Below, piece after piece: positions 13,162-24,408 of a DNA stretch of 64,000 bases. The translations under genes and the position numbers were made by a program. This DNA is from Bacillus sp. N1-1 (GTDB lineage: Bacteria; Bacillota; Bacilli; Bacillales; Guptibacillaceae). The stretch covers positions 3,658,001-3,722,000 of the forward strand of contig NZ_CP046564.1 of the NCBI RefSeq assembly GCF_009818105.1, given 5' to 3'. The first letter of the stretch is position 1. Every line of letters begins with the position of its first letter. The notes under the pieces were generated by a model. That model saw only the letters and a list, made by a program, of their open reading frames with translations, ran no database searches and was not told the DNA's origin.

Positions 13162-14052
13162 TTATTTGTGACCCTTCCCTTTTTCAATATCCCGATGCGT
13201 AATATTTGTTCGATACTCTGATTCAAAGTGATGGCCGATGTGTTCTGCAAAGGCGACAGAACGATGCTTTCCGCCCGTACAGCCAATACCGATGACTAGC
13301 TGACTCTTCCCTTCTCTCTTATATTGAGGGAGCATATAGGCAAGCATATCGATTAACTTCTCAAGAAAGATTTGTGTTTCCTTCCACTTAAATACATAGT
13401 TCGCGACTTCTTCTTCCACACCTGTTTTTGGACGCAAATGCTCCACATAGTGAGGGTTTGGAAGAAACCGAATGTCAAAAACAAGGTCAGCATCAATCGG
13501 AATGCCGTATTTAAAGCCAAATGACATCACGTTTACGCCAAAATTTTCTTTTTCATTGTTCGAAAAGCGATCCATGATTTTCTCTCGAAGTTGAACCGGT
13601 TTAATATCGCTTGTATCAATAATTTGTTGGGAGCGGCCTTTCAGCTCTTCCAACATTTCTCGTTCTTTTTGGATACCTTCAAGCGGCAAACCTTCTGGTG
13701 CAAGCGGATGAGAGCGCCTTGTTTCTTTATAGCGTCTGACAAGTGTTGAGTCTTTTGAATCAAGGAAGAGCACTTCTGCATCTAAGCGATCATGTGAATC
13801 CAAATGATCGACGGCTTCCACTAGATGATCAAAGAAATCTCCACCGCGTAAGTCCATCACGAGCGCAACTTTATTTAACTTCCCTTCTGATCCGTCAACC
13901 ATTTCAACGAACTTCGGTAAAAGGGCTGGTGGCAGGTTATCAATACAGAAGTAGCCAATATCTTCAAAACACTGCATCGCAACCGTTTTACCCGCACCAC
14001 TCATTCCTGTAATAATGACCATATGAATGCGTTTATCGATTAAATCGGTCAT
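13162..14052 (-). CDS. rapZ: RapZ/YvcJ family nucleotide-binding protein
   Basis: P-loop protein that hydrolyses nucleotides. The E. coli member RapZ is an RNA adaptor for GlmZ decay; B. subtilis YvcJ affects competence. 296 residues against 295 in B. subtilis. Walker A is GMSGAGKT near residue 16, and the C-terminal domain shows [12 protein letters not shown] start at MTDLIDKR (14052), where GGAG stands eight bases upstream; the longer frame begins with TTG without a ribosome site. Usual order: Nudix, rapZ, yvcK, whiA, crh. Confidence 0.94.
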   Translation of the reverse strand: MTDLIDKRIHMVIITGMSGAGKTVAMQCFEDIGYFCIDNLPPALLPKFVEMVDGSEGKLNKVALVMDLRGGDFFDHLVEAVDHLDSHDRLDAEVLFLDSKDSTLVRRYKETRRSHPLAPEGLPLEGIQKEREMLEELKGRSQQIIDTSDIKPVQLREKIMDRFSNNEKENFGVNVMSFGFKYGIPIDADLVFDIRFLPNPHYVEHLRPKTGVEEEVANYVFKWKETQIFLEKLIDMLAYMLPQYKREGKSQLVIGIGCTGGKHRSVAFAEHIGHHFESEYRTNITHRDIEKGKGHK

Positions 14053-14097
14053 TTTCCCCACTCCGTTTCTCAATTTCTCTTATTGGTACGCTTCTAA

Positions 14098-14562
14098 TTA
14101 AGACGGGTCAAGCCGATAAGAAAGTAATTTGAAATCGGGGGTATAGGTGAATGTACCATAAATTATTCCATGGCCTTTCATCATATAGTCAAGAATATGA
14201 TAATCTCCCGGAGCCATTGGAAGGTCACTCACATCATCTGTTTTTACCCATGCTACTTTTCCTTCTGCTGACTTTTCAACCGATTCCCCATCGTATTCTG
14301 TTGCAAGAAACGTAAACATCATCCATTCAGACTTAGTTACTTCATTTTCTTTAATAATGAATGTGAAAATCCCTTTAAGTTTGGGGTTCTTTAAATAGAC
14401 ACCTGTCTCTTCTCGGAACTCGCGAATCACCGAATCACGGATGGATTCTTCCGATTCCATCTTTCCACCTGGTGCAACCCACCAACCTCGGCGCGGCTTT
14501 TGTAGTAAGAGTACACGATCATTTGCTTCGTCGTTTAAAATGCAGTTTGTTACACGTTGCAC
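14098..14562 (-). CDS. Nudix hydrolase (YvcI/MutT-like)
   Basis: Hydrolyses a nucleoside diphosphate linked to another moiety; 8-oxo-dGTP-type substrates are often proposed for such proteins but not established here. 154 residues. The Nudix box is complete: GGKMESEESIRDSVIREF followed by REETGV, with the catalytic glutamates. The C-terminal FTYTPDFKLLSYRLDPS matches the YvcI group of bacilli. The start is ambiguous: GTG at 14562 has GAGGTG six bases upstream and is preferred over the GTG at 14571, which sits on that motif. First gene of the rapZ-yvcK-whiA group, 45 bases from rapZ. Confidence 0.9.
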   Translation of the reverse strand: MQRVTNCILNDEANDRVLLLQKPRRGWWVAPGGKMESEESIRDSVIREFREETGVYLKNPKLKGIFTFIIKENEVTKSEWMMFTFLATEYDGESVEKSAEGKVAWVKTDDVSDLPMAPGDYHILDYMMKGHGIIYGTFTYTPDFKLLSYRLDPS

Positions 14563-14711
14563 AATTGTCACCTCAATTCAATCATCCTGTTAGTATACGA
14601 AAGCCTGAAAGAAGCTCAGACTTCAAGATTTTCTACCCATAGTATACTATGATTGCTGACCATGAACAATGAGAGCGGTTTGATCAGCCCTGAAGATTTG
14701 TCTCATTCAGG

Positions 14712-14746
14712 CAAAAAAAGAGCACGGTGCATAAATGCCCGTGCAA
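14712..14746 (-). terminator. Orphan intrinsic terminator
   Basis: GCACGG and CCGTGC arms with an inner GCAT/ATGC pairing, followed by TCTTTTTTT on the minus strand. It lies about 160 bases beyond the trxB terminator with no gene between them. It may end a small untranslated RNA or act as back-up for trxB. Confidence 0.7.
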
Positions 14747-14765
14747 AAGAGTGAATCTATTTAAA

Positions 14766-14794
14766 GGGGGTTAAATCTAATATTAGTTTACCCC
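14766..14794. repeat. Imperfect inverted repeat
   Basis: GGGGTTAAA and TTTACCCC arms enclose the palindrome CTAATATTAG, giving one long hairpin on either strand. It has no U-run. It lies immediately upstream, on the minus strand, of the orphan terminator. Confidence 0.6.
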
Positions 14795-14902
14795 ATTTGT
14801 ATTTCACCGTTGTTACAGCCAAATTAAAAGCGAATGACGCGGTGACAGGCACCACCCGATACCGCTCGAAGGCTGTCGAAATGCGGTTTTAATGCGAGCT
14901 AC

Positions 14903-14934
14903 AAAGAAAAAGCAGAGGATCACCCTCTGCTTTT
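14903..14934 (-). terminator. Intrinsic terminator of trxB
   Basis: AGCAGAGGG and CCTCTGCT arms followed by TTTTTCTTT on the minus strand, directly after the trxB stop. Confidence 0.88.
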
Positions 14935-14942
14935 ATACCGAA

Positions 14943-15917
<975 letters not shown>

Positions 15918-15998
15918 CTAAATTACATTAATTATTAAAGAATAATGTTTCTTATTTAAAATCATATCTGATTGTTGATAAGAAGTCTACCAGTCTGC

Positions 15999-17597
15999 TC
16001 AGAGGTCATTCGTTTCAAGTAAGCTAGTTAACTTTTTACGGTAAGCATATATGGTCGATCCAGATACACCGAACGCATTTGCGACTTCGATTTGAGTGAC
16101 GTTTATTTGTCTTACTTTATGCCACATGTAAAACATCGCAGCAGCAGTTGCTTTCACGTTATGAAAGGCTTCGCTACTATCTGAAAGTTTAACATAACAA
16201 GGCAACCAGATCATCGCAATTAGCTCATGCAAATCTGAGTCACTAATATCTGCCTGCTCTAGCTCAGCAATAACACGCATTCCTGATCGTACGTATTCGG
16301 GGAAATCTGTCTGTGTACGTACCGTATACGTCCCTTCATCATCTATGATTTGGACCGGTTCGTCAGCAAGTGTGACCGCAATATACGCCGAAAGCTCTTT
16401 AACAAGAAGAGGTTCATCTTTTCGTTTACAATAGGTTTGTAGAATCGAAGCACCTTCTGGATCTCGTCTCGTATAAAGAAGCATCAGATGCGTCATTCTG
16501 GCATGATAATCGTGTTTCCCCTCAGGATCTTCCACTTCTTGAGGCATCTGTGACCGGTAGCTAACCTGGTTTTTATGAAGCGTACCCGCTTCTAGCTCTG
16601 TCAGATAATGCTCTGCCATTTCATTCTTTGCATCAACAGTTTGAACCTTTTTCCAGTAACGCTTTGCAAGATCAGGACGATTCAGTTGATACGCAGAAAC
16701 GGCTAGCCAGTGATAGAACGGCACGTCCCACATGTGTCGGGTACTCTCAACTTTACGTAGCCAGTGAAAGGCAAGCTCATGTTCACCCAAAAACCCAAAC
16801 GTGCTTCCTAATTTATACGAATGATCAGGATGAATCGGGTAGACATTCTTAAGCCTCTCAAGCATCACATCACGTTTAACATGTTGACCGAGGAAATCAT
16901 AGAAAAGCGTTAAGTTACAAACCGCGTTTAGATTCCCTTCATTTTTCGTTAAAACGTCATCGAGTACTTCGACGGCTTCCTCATACTGCTCACTATAAAA
17001 ATAAGCGAGGGCCAGGTTATTGTACGCCGGCCAAAACTCAGAATAAACTTCTGTCATCCGCTCAAGTAACTCAATTGCTTCAAGAAAATGCCCCGCTTCA
17101 ATCGCTTTACGAGCGGCTTCATGCTCTTGAATCAACTGTTCTTCTTCGCCAATCTCCTGTGGTAAATGCTCGGATTGCTCGAACAAGATGAGGTCGACGA
17201 GCTCCTCGGCCTCTTCCATAAACTCACCTTCTGGCTCATGCTTAAGGTAAATTCTTGCATGCTCTTCCGTTTGTTTAAACAGACCCATATGTGCAAAGTT
17301 GTTCGCAAGGAAAAAGTAGCAATCATAGTATTCAGGATCAAGATCGTCAAGAACAAATTTCAGCCATTCATTTGATGCTTCATATTCGCCTAATTCCGAC
17401 AGGACCGCTGCAAGTTGACATATATAATCGACTTCTTCGGGGACAAGTTTAACCGCACGTTCAAGATGCTGTCTTGCTTTATCCAAATTCCGTTGCTGAT
17501 AGGCTCTCATGGCCTTTTTATAAAAATAATCTCCGTCCTGAACGAACGGAATCAGTCGGCCTTTCATTTCCGAAGAAGCATGAAGTTCTTTCCTCAT
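15999..17597 (-). CDS. Tetratricopeptide-repeat protein with C-terminal HTH-like region
   Basis: 532 residues. At least eight TPR-like helical pairs are visible from about residue 20 to 340, for example KARQHLERAVKLVPEE, EAIELLERMTEVYSEFWPAYNNLALAYF and EAVEVLDDVLTKNEG. The last 60 residues contain VTQIEVANAFGVSGSTIYAYRKKL, a plausible helix-turn-helix, suggesting a DNA-binding or transcription-related role. The position next to trxB matches yvcD of B. subtilis. The function is unknown. Start at the ATG (17597) after GGGGGG; an upstream TTG start would overlap that motif. An extended -10 promoter lies about 60 bases upstream. Confidence 0.85.
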   Translation of the reverse strand: MRKELHASSEMKGRLIPFVQDGDYFYKKAMRAYQQRNLDKARQHLERAVKLVPEEVDYICQLAAVLSELGEYEASNEWLKFVLDDLDPEYYDCYFFLANNFAHMGLFKQTEEHARIYLKHEPEGEFMEEAEELVDLILFEQSEHLPQEIGEEEQLIQEHEAARKAIEAGHFLEAIELLERMTEVYSEFWPAYNNLALAYFYSEQYEEAVEVLDDVLTKNEGNLNAVCNLTLFYDFLGQHVKRDVMLERLKNVYPIHPDHSYKLGSTFGFLGEHELAFHWLRKVESTRHMWDVPFYHWLAVSAYQLNRPDLAKRYWKKVQTVDAKNEMAEHYLTELEAGTLHKNQVSYRSQMPQEVEDPEGKHDYHARMTHLMLLYTRRDPEGASILQTYCKRKDEPLLVKELSAYIAVTLADEPVQIIDDEGTYTVRTQTDFPEYVRSGMRVIAELEQADISDSDLHELIAMIWLPCYVKLSDSSEAFHNVKATAAAMFYMWHKVRQINVTQIEVANAFGVSGSTIYAYRKKLTSLLETNDL

Positions 17598-17654
17598 GTT
17601 TCCCCCCAATAATATTTCTTCAAGTAATTCTATTACCAGTCATATCCGTTCAAA

Positions 17655-17663
17655 AGTATAACA
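17655..17663 (-). promoter_or_regulatory. Extended -10 promoter candidate of the TPR gene
   Basis: TGTTATACT on the minus strand: a TATACT -10 box with an upstream TGn element. No good -35 box is seen at 17 bases. Confidence 0.5.
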
Positions 17664-17757
17664 TACATCTACTTCCAACCGTAAAAGAAAATAAGTAGAA
17701 AAAACTGGCTAAATGCTCATATGCGCTCTTCGAATCGTTTTGATCTGACGCAACTCA

Positions 17758-17788
17758 AAATAAAAACGAGCTCATCGGCTCGTTTTTA
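17758..17788. terminator. Bidirectional terminator after the his operon and small gene
   Basis: AACGAGC and GCTCGTT arms around a 6-base loop, with T-runs in both directions (GTTTTTATTT on both strands). On the minus strand it ends the small gene 17786-17923 and with it the his transcript. Confidence 0.85.
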
Positions 17789-17923
17789 TTTCCACATATC
17801 TTTTTTTCGCTTTGAGATTTCTTGCGCAATAAAACCAATTCCCATTCCAAGCAGCACACCAGGTCCTGGTTGACCAAGAAAAAGTCCAATAGCAAGTCCC
17901 ACAAACATGAAGCCTACAAACAT
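17786..17923 (-). CDS. Short membrane peptide gene at the end of the his operon
   Basis: A 45-codon frame: MFVGFMFVGLAIGLFLGQPG, then a second apolar glycine-rich stretch (VLLGMGIGFIAQE), then a basic tail ending KRKKDMWK. Both hydrophobic stretches could form short membrane helices joined by a Gly-Pro turn. GAGAGAGG lies four bases before the ATG; an in-frame ATG five codons earlier (17938) has no ribosome site. It lies 67 bases downstream of hisIE with no terminator between and a strong terminator immediately after, so it is probably co-transcribed with his. The family is not recognised; glycine-rich tiny membrane proteins of this type are common in bacilli. Confidence 0.65.
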   Translation of the reverse strand: MFVGFMFVGLAIGLFLGQPGPGVLLGMGIGFIAQEISKRKKDMWK

Positions 17924-17990
17924 GTAACCTCTCTCCATTTCTCGTAATTGAATTTACTCTTGTCTACGAATGGAAGAGAAAAAAGTTTCA

Positions 17991-18620
17991 TTATTTTGAA
18001 GCGTGTCGTTCCTCAAGTACCTGAAGAACGTCATCGAGCGCACATTCCTGCTCTCTTAACAGTACCATCAAATGGAAAATCAAGTCGGCTGATTCCCACG
18101 TAAGTTCTTGATGGTCGCGGTTTTTAGCTGCAATAATGACTTCAGAAGCTTCTTCGCCAACCTTTTTTAGAATCTTATCAACACCTTCATTAAAGAGATA
18201 AGTTGTATAAGCTCCATCTGGACGCTCGGCTTCTCTTTTAGCAATCGTTTGTTCAAGTGTATTGAGGATAGCAAAACGATCCGCGTTCGGCTTTCCTTCT
18301 TCTGAAAGCAAAGTATCACTGAAACAAGAGTAAGTCCCTTTATGACAGGCTGGTCCTTCGGGATTTACAAGCACAAGAACAGCGTCTTGATCACAGTCAT
18401 AGCGAAGATCAAGAACGTGCTGTGTATTGCCTGAAGTCGCTCCCTTATGCCATAGTTCTTCACGCGAACGACTGTAAAACCACGTTTCCTTTGTTTCGAT
18501 TGTTTTCGTTAGAGACTCTTTGTTCATATAAGCTAGTGTTAACACTTCTTTACTCGTTGCATCCTGTACAATCGCTGGCACAAGGCCTTTTTCATCAAAT
18601 TGAATCATTTCGGTATTCAT
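17991..18620 (-). CDS. hisIE: Bifunctional phosphoribosyl-AMP cyclohydrolase / phosphoribosyl-ATP pyrophosphatase
   Basis: Catalyses the second and third steps of histidine synthesis. 209 residues. The N-terminal HisI domain (about 1-110) shows the zinc/magnesium motifs [11 protein letters not shown] and [12 protein letters not shown]. The C-terminal HisE domain (about 115-209) shows [16 protein letters not shown], the MazG-like motif. The ATG overlaps the hisF stop by four bases (ATGA), so translation is coupled. Last enzyme gene of the hisZGDBHAF-IE operon. Confidence 0.96.
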   Translation of the reverse strand: MNTEMIQFDEKGLVPAIVQDATSKEVLTLAYMNKESLTKTIETKETWFYSRSREELWHKGATSGNTQHVLDLRYDCDQDAVLVLVNPEGPACHKGTYSCFSDTLLSEEGKPNADRFAILNTLEQTIAKREAERPDGAYTTYLFNEGVDKILKKVGEEASEVIIAAKNRDHQELTWESADLIFHLMVLLREQECALDDVLQVLEERHASK

Positions 18621-19375
18621 CGAATCGCCACCCCGTTTTGTTTTAAGTAATCTTTCACGTGTGATAGTGAGGTTTCTTTATAGTGGAAGATCGATGCGGC
18701 AAGAGCAGCATCTGCTGAAGCATCGTGGAAAACCTCGAGAAAGTCTTCAGAAGACCCTGCTCCCCCTGATGCAATGACAGGAATGGAAACAGCTTCGCCA
18801 ATCGCTTTCGTTAGCGGAACATCAAACCCATCTTTACTTCCGTCCGCATTCATACTTGTTAATAAAATTTCGCCTGCACCCATTTCCTGAGCCTTGATCG
18901 CCCACTCAACAGCGTCCCATTCCGTTGCCGTACGACCACCGTGCGTATAAACGCGCCATGAATTTGTTTCTTCTTCCCACTTCGCGTCAATCGCAACGAC
19001 CATACACTGTGTTCCAAAATAATCAGCACCTTCACGAATCAATTCCGGTCGTAGAACAGCGGCGGTATTCATCGATACTTTATCCGCTCCAGCGCGAAGC
19101 ACACGTTTCATATCTTCAAGCTTATTAATGCCGCCCCCGACGGTAAAAGGAATAGCAAGTTCCGCTGCCACCTGCCGCACCACGTCGACCATCGTTTCTC
19201 TTCCTTCGTGTGAAGCAGAGATATCTAAGAAAACAAGCTCGTCTGCTCCTTCTTCATCGTACACTCTCGCTAACTCAACGGGATCGCCGGCATCTCTAAG
19301 ACCTACAAACTGGATGCCTTTCACAACGCGGCCGTCTTTAACATCAAGGCACGGGATAATTCGTTTCGTCAGCAT
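18617..19375 (-). CDS. hisF: Imidazole glycerol phosphate synthase, cyclase subunit
   Basis: TIM-barrel subunit that uses ammonia from HisH to turn PRFAR into imidazole glycerol phosphate and AICAR. 252 residues, the standard size. [19 protein letters not shown] carries one catalytic aspartate, and VAIDAKW (near 130) the other; the phosphate-binding loops VGGGI and ASGGAGS are present. The ribosome site GGAGG lies inside the last codons of hisA, two bases separate the genes, and the end overlaps hisIE. Confidence 0.97.
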   Translation of the reverse strand: MLTKRIIPCLDVKDGRVVKGIQFVGLRDAGDPVELARVYDEEGADELVFLDISASHEGRETMVDVVRQVAAELAIPFTVGGGINKLEDMKRVLRAGADKVSMNTAAVLRPELIREGADYFGTQCMVVAIDAKWEEETNSWRVYTHGGRTATEWDAVEWAIKAQEMGAGEILLTSMNADGSKDGFDVPLTKAIGEAVSIPVIASGGAGSSEDFLEVFHDASADAALAASIFHYKETSLSHVKDYLKQNGVAIR

Positions 19376-19377
19376 CC

Positions 19378-20097
19378 CTAGACCTCCAGCGCTTGTTTTA
19401 ATGTAAATTGATTCGTGTAGAGAGCTTTTCCGATAATTGCACCGCTAATCGAGTCACTTCTTTGTTCCAGGCTTTTCACATCGTTCAGATTGCTTATCCC
19501 ACCTGAAGCAATCACCTCTTTACCCGTAGCTTCACCAAGTTCAGCAATCGCTTCAACGTTTGGACCTGATAGCGTTCCGTCTTTTGAAATATCCGTAAAA
19601 ATGAAAACCTCTGCTCCATGCTCAGCAAGTTCTTTTCCGAGATCCACAGCTTTAATTTCGGAAGTTTTTAGCCAGCCTTCAACTGCGACATACCCATCTC
19701 TTGCATCGATTCCTATCGCGATCTTTTCTTTATATTTCGTGAGCATTTTTTTAACAAAGTCCGGGTCAGATATGGCACTACTACCGAGGATAATCCGATC
19801 AACACCATTTTCAAGGTAAAAAGAAACGTCTTCTTCCGTTCGAATACCGCCACCAACTTGTACACGCGCCGATAAGTTGTTGGCCACCTCAAGAACGTAA
19901 CGATCATTCACACGCTTTCCCTCTCTTGCTCCGTCAAGATCAACCATATGGATCCACTCGGCTCCGTCATCAGCAAATTGCTTTGCCATATCAAAAGGCG
20001 AATCGCCGTAAATGGTTTCTTTGTTGTAATCACCTTGCAAAAGGCGGACACATTTGCCGCCTCTCATATCAATAGCAGGATAAATGGTAATTGGCAT
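19378..20097 (-). CDS. hisA: ProFAR isomerase (phosphoribosylformimino-AICAR-P isomerase)
   Basis: Isomerises ProFAR to PRFAR, the fourth step of histidine synthesis. 239 residues, TIM barrel homologous to His[21 protein letters not shown] carries the catalytic aspartate; the VGGGIR and ASGGISN phosphate loops and [10 protein letters not shown] are present. The ATG at 20097 gives the normal N-terminus. A start at 20109 would leave no gap to the AAAGGA ribosome site. It begins one base after the hisH stop. Confidence 0.96.
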   Translation of the reverse strand: MPITIYPAIDMRGGKCVRLLQGDYNKETIYGDSPFDMAKQFADDGAEWIHMVDLDGAREGKRVNDRYVLEVANNLSARVQVGGGIRTEEDVSFYLENGVDRIILGSSAISDPDFVKKMLTKYKEKIAIGIDARDGYVAVEGWLKTSEIKAVDLGKELAEHGAEVFIFTDISKDGTLSGPNVEAIAELGEATGKEVIASGGISNLNDVKSLEQRSDSISGAIIGKALYTNQFTLKQALEV

Positions 20098-20098
20098 C

Positions 20099-20734
20099 TT
20101 ATGCGTCATTCCTTTCTACGTATTGGGCATAGTTTTTTAAAATCGCAAGACCGGCATGACTGCTTTTCTCAGGGTGGAACTGGGTGCCAAACACCTTTCC
20201 TTTTCCTACAACAGCCGGAACTTCCTCAGCATAATCAGCTGTTGAAATTAAAACATCACGATCATCTGTATCAACATAATAGGAGTGAACAAAATACACG
20301 TGCTCATCTCCGACATCATTCATTAAAAAGGAATCAGGCTGATGGATGACTAGTTTGTTCCATCCCATATGCGGAACTTTATAGGCGTTACCAGCTGCAT
20401 CTTTGCCAGGAAACTTCTTTACTTTACCCGGTAAAAAAGAGAAGCCCTTCGCATACCCATTTTCATCACTTTCTTCAAAAAGAAGCTGCATGCCAAGACA
20501 AATGCCAAGTAACGGTTTACCTGTTTCCACTTCTTTTTCAATAAAAGCTTTTAAGCCCGTTTCGGTTAAGATCGCCATCGCATCACGAAAAGAACCAACT
20601 CCAGGAAGGAGAAGTCCAGTCGCTTTTGCGAGCTCCTTCTCATCTTCTGAAACAAAATAGTCATATCCGAGACGCTCAAGCGCTTTACTCACGCTGTATA
20701 AATTCCCCATGCCATAATCAATAATACCGATCAT
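20099..20734 (-). CDS. hisH: Imidazole glycerol phosphate synthase, glutaminase subunit
   Basis: Class I glutamine amidotransferase that supplies ammonia to HisF. 211 residues. The catalytic triad is visible: Cys in [11 protein letters not shown] (near 80), then His and Glu in [10 protein letters not shown] (near 190). The oxyanion-region [11 protein letters not shown] is intact. No intergenic base separates it from hisB. A normal partner of the hisF gene two positions downstream. Confidence 0.97.
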   Translation of the reverse strand: MIGIIDYGMGNLYSVSKALERLGYDYFVSEDEKELAKATGLLLPGVGSFRDAMAILTETGLKAFIEKEVETGKPLLGICLGMQLLFEESDENGYAKGFSFLPGKVKKFPGKDAAGNAYKVPHMGWNKLVIHQPDSFLMNDVGDEHVYFVHSYYVDTDDRDVLISTADYAEEVPAVVGKGKVFGTQFHPEKSSHAGLAILKNYAQYVERNDA

Positions 20735-21328
20735 TTACAGCATTCCTTTCGTTGATGGCACACCTTTTACTCGAGGATCGATTAGCGTTGCATCGTCTAG
20801 AGCACGTCCGAGCGCTTTAAAAATGGCTTCAATGATATGGTGCGTATTGTGTCCGTAGTGAACGATCACATGTAAGTTCATTCTTGCTTCAATCGCAAGC
20901 TTCCATAAAAATTCATGAACCAGCTCAGTATCAAACGTTCCAACACGGTTTGATGGCAGCTCTACACGATATTCAAGGTGAGGACGATTGCTTAAATCCA
21001 CGACAACCTGAGCGAGTGCGTCATCCATCGGAACAAACGCATTGCCATATCGCTTAATGCCTTCTTTTGTACCAAGCGCCTGTTTTAGTGCTTCACCAAG
21101 GCAAATTCCAATATCCTCTGTTGTGTGGTGATCATCAACCTCTGTGTCACCATTTGCCGCGATCGCTAAATCAAACTTGCCATGCTTTGTAAAAAGATCA
21201 AGCATGTGAGTAAGAAACGGGACGCCGGTTTGCAAATCGGTTTTTCCGCTTCCGTCCACCCCAAAGGATAGGTTAATAGATGTTTCAGAGGTTTCTCTTG
21301 AAATGGAACTTTTTCTTTCTTCACTCAT
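20735..21328 (-). CDS. hisB: Imidazoleglycerol-phosphate dehydratase
   Basis: Dehydrates imidazole glycerol phosphate to imidazole acetol phosphate using two Mn ions. 197 residues, the monofunctional form without the phosphatase domain found in enterobacterial HisB. The two ligand motifs [10 protein letters not shown] (near 65) and [12 protein letters not shown] (near 160) are intact, with the conserved C-terminus PSTKGML. The ATG overlaps the hisD stop by 4 bases. No histidinol phosphatase or hisC gene is present in this cluster. Confidence 0.97.
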   Translation of the reverse strand: MSEERKSSISRETSETSINLSFGVDGSGKTDLQTGVPFLTHMLDLFTKHGKFDLAIAANGDTEVDDHHTTEDIGICLGEALKQALGTKEGIKRYGNAFVPMDDALAQVVVDLSNRPHLEYRVELPSNRVGTFDTELVHEFLWKLAIEARMNLHVIVHYGHNTHHIIEAIFKALGRALDDATLIDPRVKGVPSTKGML

Positions 21329-22599
21329 ACTAAATCCTCCAATCGAAGTTCAACAGCTCTCGCGTGAGCATCAAGCCCTTCAAGCTTAGCCAGCGCCACG
21401 ATGCTGTTACCGTTCTTTCTCAATGCTTCCTTACTATATGAAATAATGCTTGATTTTTTAATAAAATCATCTACTGACAATGGACTTGAAAATCGTGCGG
21501 TTCCGTTCGTTGGGAGCACGTGGTTAGGTCCAGCAAAATAATCCCCAACAGGTTCGGAGCTATAAGGACCAAGGAAAATCGCTCCTGCGTGACGAATTTT
21601 CCCGAGAAGCGTCATCGGTTCATCGACCATGATTTCAAGGTGCTCAGGAGCAAGCTCATTCACAGCTTCAACCGCTTCAGCAAGGTGATCAACGACATAA
21701 ATCATGCCATAATCCTCAATCGACGTTGCAGCAATTTCGGCGCGCGGAAGTTCAACTAACTGTTGCTTCACTTCTTGTTGAACCCGCTCAGCTAGGGTTG
21801 CTGATGTTGTTACAAGAACTGCGCTTGCCCGTTCATCATGCTCAGCTTGTGATAAAAGATCTGCTGCAACATAAGCCGGATTCGCATGTTCATCCGCTAG
21901 CACAACAATTTCACTCGGTCCAGCGATCATATCAATATCGACGATCCCAAATACTTCTCGTTTCGCAAGAGCAACGAAAATATTACCCGGTCCTACGATT
22001 TTATCTACAGGAGCAATTGTTTCTGTACCATATGCAAGTGCTGCAACTGCTTGAGCGCCGCCAACTTTAAAAATTTCCGTGACGCCTACTTCATTTGCTG
22101 CAACAAGAACACCAGAAGGTACATTTCCGTTTGAGTCAGGCGGTGTGACCATCGCAATTCGCTGTACACCTGCTGCGATCGCAGGGATTACGTTCATTAG
22201 TACCGATGAGGGATAAGCAGCTTTTCCACCAGGAACATAAACACCAACAGAATCAAGTGGCGTCACTTTTTGTCCTAGCATTGTGCCGTCTTCAGCAGTC
22301 GTAAACCATGACTGGCGGCGCTGACGCTCGTGAAACGTTTGAATGTTCTTTGCGGCCTGTCTAATCGTTGTGATGAGTTCATCAGTTAAATCGCGATAGG
22401 CTGTTTCAATTTCCTCAGTTGAAACGCGCAGTTCTGTTAAGTCTGCTCCATCAAACTTCTTTGTGTTTTCCTTAACAGCTTCATCACCAGTTGCTTTAAC
22501 TTGTGAAAGAATAGAAAGAACAGCCTGACGCTGCTCTTCCGTTCCTTGCTCAATCGATCGCTTAATTGAAATGCCTTCGTTCCGATTAACGATTTTCAT
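21325..22599 (-). CDS. hisD: Histidinol dehydrogenase
   Basis: Zinc enzyme carrying out the last two oxidations to histidine. 424 residues. [39 protein letters not shown] and the zinc-ligand region LLSQAEHDE are all visible, as is the C-terminal GPNHVLPT. Start at 22599, where AAGGAG sits nine bases upstream; the 17-residue longer frame lies within hisG and is rejected. It overlaps hisG by 14 bases. Confidence 0.96.
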   Translation of the reverse strand: MKIVNRNEGISIKRSIEQGTEEQRQAVLSILSQVKATGDEAVKENTKKFDGADLTELRVSTEEIETAYRDLTDELITTIRQAAKNIQTFHERQRRQSWFTTAEDGTMLGQKVTPLDSVGVYVPGGKAAYPSSVLMNVIPAIAAGVQRIAMVTPPDSNGNVPSGVLVAANEVGVTEIFKVGGAQAVAALAYGTETIAPVDKIVGPGNIFVALAKREVFGIVDIDMIAGPSEIVVLADEHANPAYVAADLLSQAEHDERASAVLVTTSATLAERVQQEVKQQLVELPRAEIAATSIEDYGMIYVVDHLAEAVEAVNELAPEHLEIMVDEPMTLLGKIRHAGAIFLGPYSSEPVGDYFAGPNHVLPTNGTARFSSPLSVDDFIKKSSIISYSKEALRKNGNSIVALAKLEGLDAHARAVELRLEDLV

Positions 22600-23227
22600 C
22601 TGCACTCTCTCCTTCCACAACCGCAGAAAGACGTTCGACCATATCGTCAATAATGGCGTCTTTCGTCCGATAACTTACCGGGTTTACAATAAAGCGAGAT
22701 GTGATCGGCTCAATGAATGCCGTTTCCATTAAGCCGTTTTCCGTTAGTGTTCGACCTGTTGAAACAATGTCAACGATGCGATCCGCAAGACCAATCAGTG
22801 GAGCAAGCTCGATCGATCCATTTAGCTTAATGATTTCAACTTGCTCACCCTGCTGACGGAAATAGTTTGAAGCAACGTTCGGATATTTTGTTGCGATCTT
22901 CGGTGCCACCCCTTTAATTGGTCCATCCGATAGTCCAGCAACGGCGAGGTAACAGCCACTGATTTTCAGATCAAGCACTTCATAAACGTTTCGTTCTTCT
23001 TCAAGCATGACGTCTTTACCCGCAATCCCAACATCCGCTACGCCGTGCTCAACGTATGTTGGAACATCCATTGGTTTCGCTAAAATAAAACGAAGATTTT
23101 CTTCTTCTATATCGATAATTAACTTCCGTGAATCATCAAACTCAGGGGGAAGTTGATAACCAGCATTTCGAAGCAATTCTACAGCTTCTTCAAAAATACG
23201 CCCTTTCGGCATGGCCATCGTTAGCAT
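22586..23227 (-). CDS. hisG: ATP phosphoribosyltransferase, short form catalytic subunit
   Basis: First committed step of histidine synthesis: ATP plus PRPP to phosphoribosyl-ATP. 213 residues, the short HisGS form that lacks the C-terminal regulatory domain and needs HisZ, encoded immediately upstream. The [16 protein letters not shown] start, the periplasmic-binding-protein-like core and the PRPP loop [14 protein letters not shown] (near 155) are present. The start ATG at 23227 is eight or nine bases from AAAGGGG and overlaps the region of the hisZ stop. Confidence 0.97.
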   Translation of the reverse strand: MLTMAMPKGRIFEEAVELLRNAGYQLPPEFDDSRKLIIDIEEENLRFILAKPMDVPTYVEHGVADVGIAGKDVMLEEERNVYEVLDLKISGCYLAVAGLSDGPIKGVAPKIATKYPNVASNYFRQQGEQVEIIKLNGSIELAPLIGLADRIVDIVSTGRTLTENGLMETAFIEPITSRFIVNPVSYRTKDAIIDDMVERLSAVVEGESADENR

Positions 23228-23229
23228 GA

Positions 23230-24408
23230 CTACATCCCCTTTCCGTTTTTACCGATTAAATACGTTACGTCATCAAAGCGCTCAGAGTAAGCATCAAGAT
23301 TCGTTACGCCGCTTAACTCCTGCACAACAACCTTCTCACCATCCGCTCGTCGTTCTGACGCCTGTTGAATGGCTTCTTCTCTTCGTTCAGGGCTGAATAT
23401 AATGGCATTTGGAAGGCGCTCATTGTCCGTTACTCCAAGCGCTTCTGCAAGGTGATCAAGGCGAATCCCGAATCCCGTTGCCTGCGCAGGACGATCAAAG
23501 CGCTCGAGTAGCTCATCGTAACGTCCCCCATTACTTAGAGGCACGCCAAGGTTGTTTGCATAACCTTCGAATACAACGCCTGTGTAGTAACTCATATGAC
23601 TCACAAGTGTAAAATCAAATTTCACCTGATCTGCTACACCATAAGCCTTGAGCGTATGTAATAGCGTGCGGAGCTCTTCAAGAACTCGTTCACCAGCTTC
23701 GTTTGGAAGAAGTTCAATCGCTTCTTCTAATTTTGATCCATCACCGCGAAGCGTGAGCAGGGCCATTAATCTTTTTTGATCAATTGTAGACAGCGGCATC
23801 TCACGAACATGCTGACGATAGCCCACGTAATTTTTTTCATATAAATAACGGCGAAGCACAGCAGCGCGTTCTTCATTTCCAACGATCGATAGAAACAGCT
23901 CTTGAATAAAGCCAACGTGTCCAATAGCGATTTGGAAATCTTCAAGGCCAGCTTCTTCTAAAACAGCAGCCATTAACGCAATCACTTCCGCATCAGCACT
24001 AGTTGTCCGATCTCCGATTAACTCTACGCCGATTTGTTCAAATTCCGCAGGCTTGCCTCCTTCGTCTTCCTGTGCGCGAAACACATTCGAATCATAGGCA
24101 AGGCGAAGTGGAAAAGGCTCGTTCTTAAGACTTGAAGCTGCGACACGAGCAATCGGTGCCGTCATATCTGGTCTTAGGACAAGCGTATTGCCGCGCTGGT
24201 CAAGCAGTTTAAAAAGCTGCTGATCAAGAATAGCAGAAGCTTCTCCGACCGTTTCATAGTACTCAAGCGTAGGGGTATTCATAAAACGATAGCCCCACCC
24301 TTCCGTTACACGCTGAATCTTTTCTCGAATGCTTGTTTTTAAATCATATAGTACCGGTAGCGTATCGCGCATACCGAGCGGCTTCTCAAATACGAATGGT
24401 CTTGTCAT
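23230..24408 (-). CDS. hisZ: ATP phosphoribosyltransferase regulatory subunit
   Basis: A catalytically dead paralogue of histidyl-tRNA synthetase that activates short HisG and mediates histidine feedback. 392 residues against 391 in B. subtilis. It shows class II synthetase-like motifs ([15 protein letters not shown] and [16 protein letters not shown]) but is shorter than HisS and lacks the anticodon-binding domain. Start at [10 protein letters not shown] (24408), six bases after GAGGTG. First gene of the his operon, behind a sigma-A promoter. Confidence 0.95.
   Translation of the reverse strand: MTRPFVFEKPLGMRDTLPVLYDLKTSIREKIQRVTEGWGYRFMNTPTLEYYETVGEASAILDQQLFKLLDQRGNTLVLRPDMTAPIARVAASSLKNEPFPLRLAYDSNVFRAQEDEGGKPAEFEQIGVELIGDRTTSADAEVIALMAAVLEEAGLEDFQIAIGHVGFIQELFLSIVGNEERAAVLRRYLYEKNYVGYRQHVREMPLSTIDQKRLMALLTLRGDGSKLEEAIELLPNEAGERVLEELRTLLHTLKAYGVADQVKFDFTLVSHMSYYTGVVFEGYANNLGVPLSNGGRYDELLERFDRPAQATGFGIRLDHLAEALGVTDNERLPNAIIFSPERREEAIQQASERRADGEKVVVQELSGVTNLDAYSERFDDVTYLIGKNGKGM

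Larger units (their letters stand above)
14563..14942. other. 380-base gap between trxB and the Nudix gene: several hairpins
   Basis: No coding frame is convincing. From right to left it holds the trxB terminator, a short palindrome GGTGACAGGCACC (14841-14853), a long imperfect hairpin (14766-14794) and an orphan terminator (14712-14746), all listed or discussed separately. Confidence 0.7.

Noticed and set aside
13161..13286. Upstream 42-residue extension of yvcK
   Set aside because: It lies inside the rapZ C-terminus in another frame; family N-terminus and the one-base spacing to the rapZ stop support the ATG at 13160.
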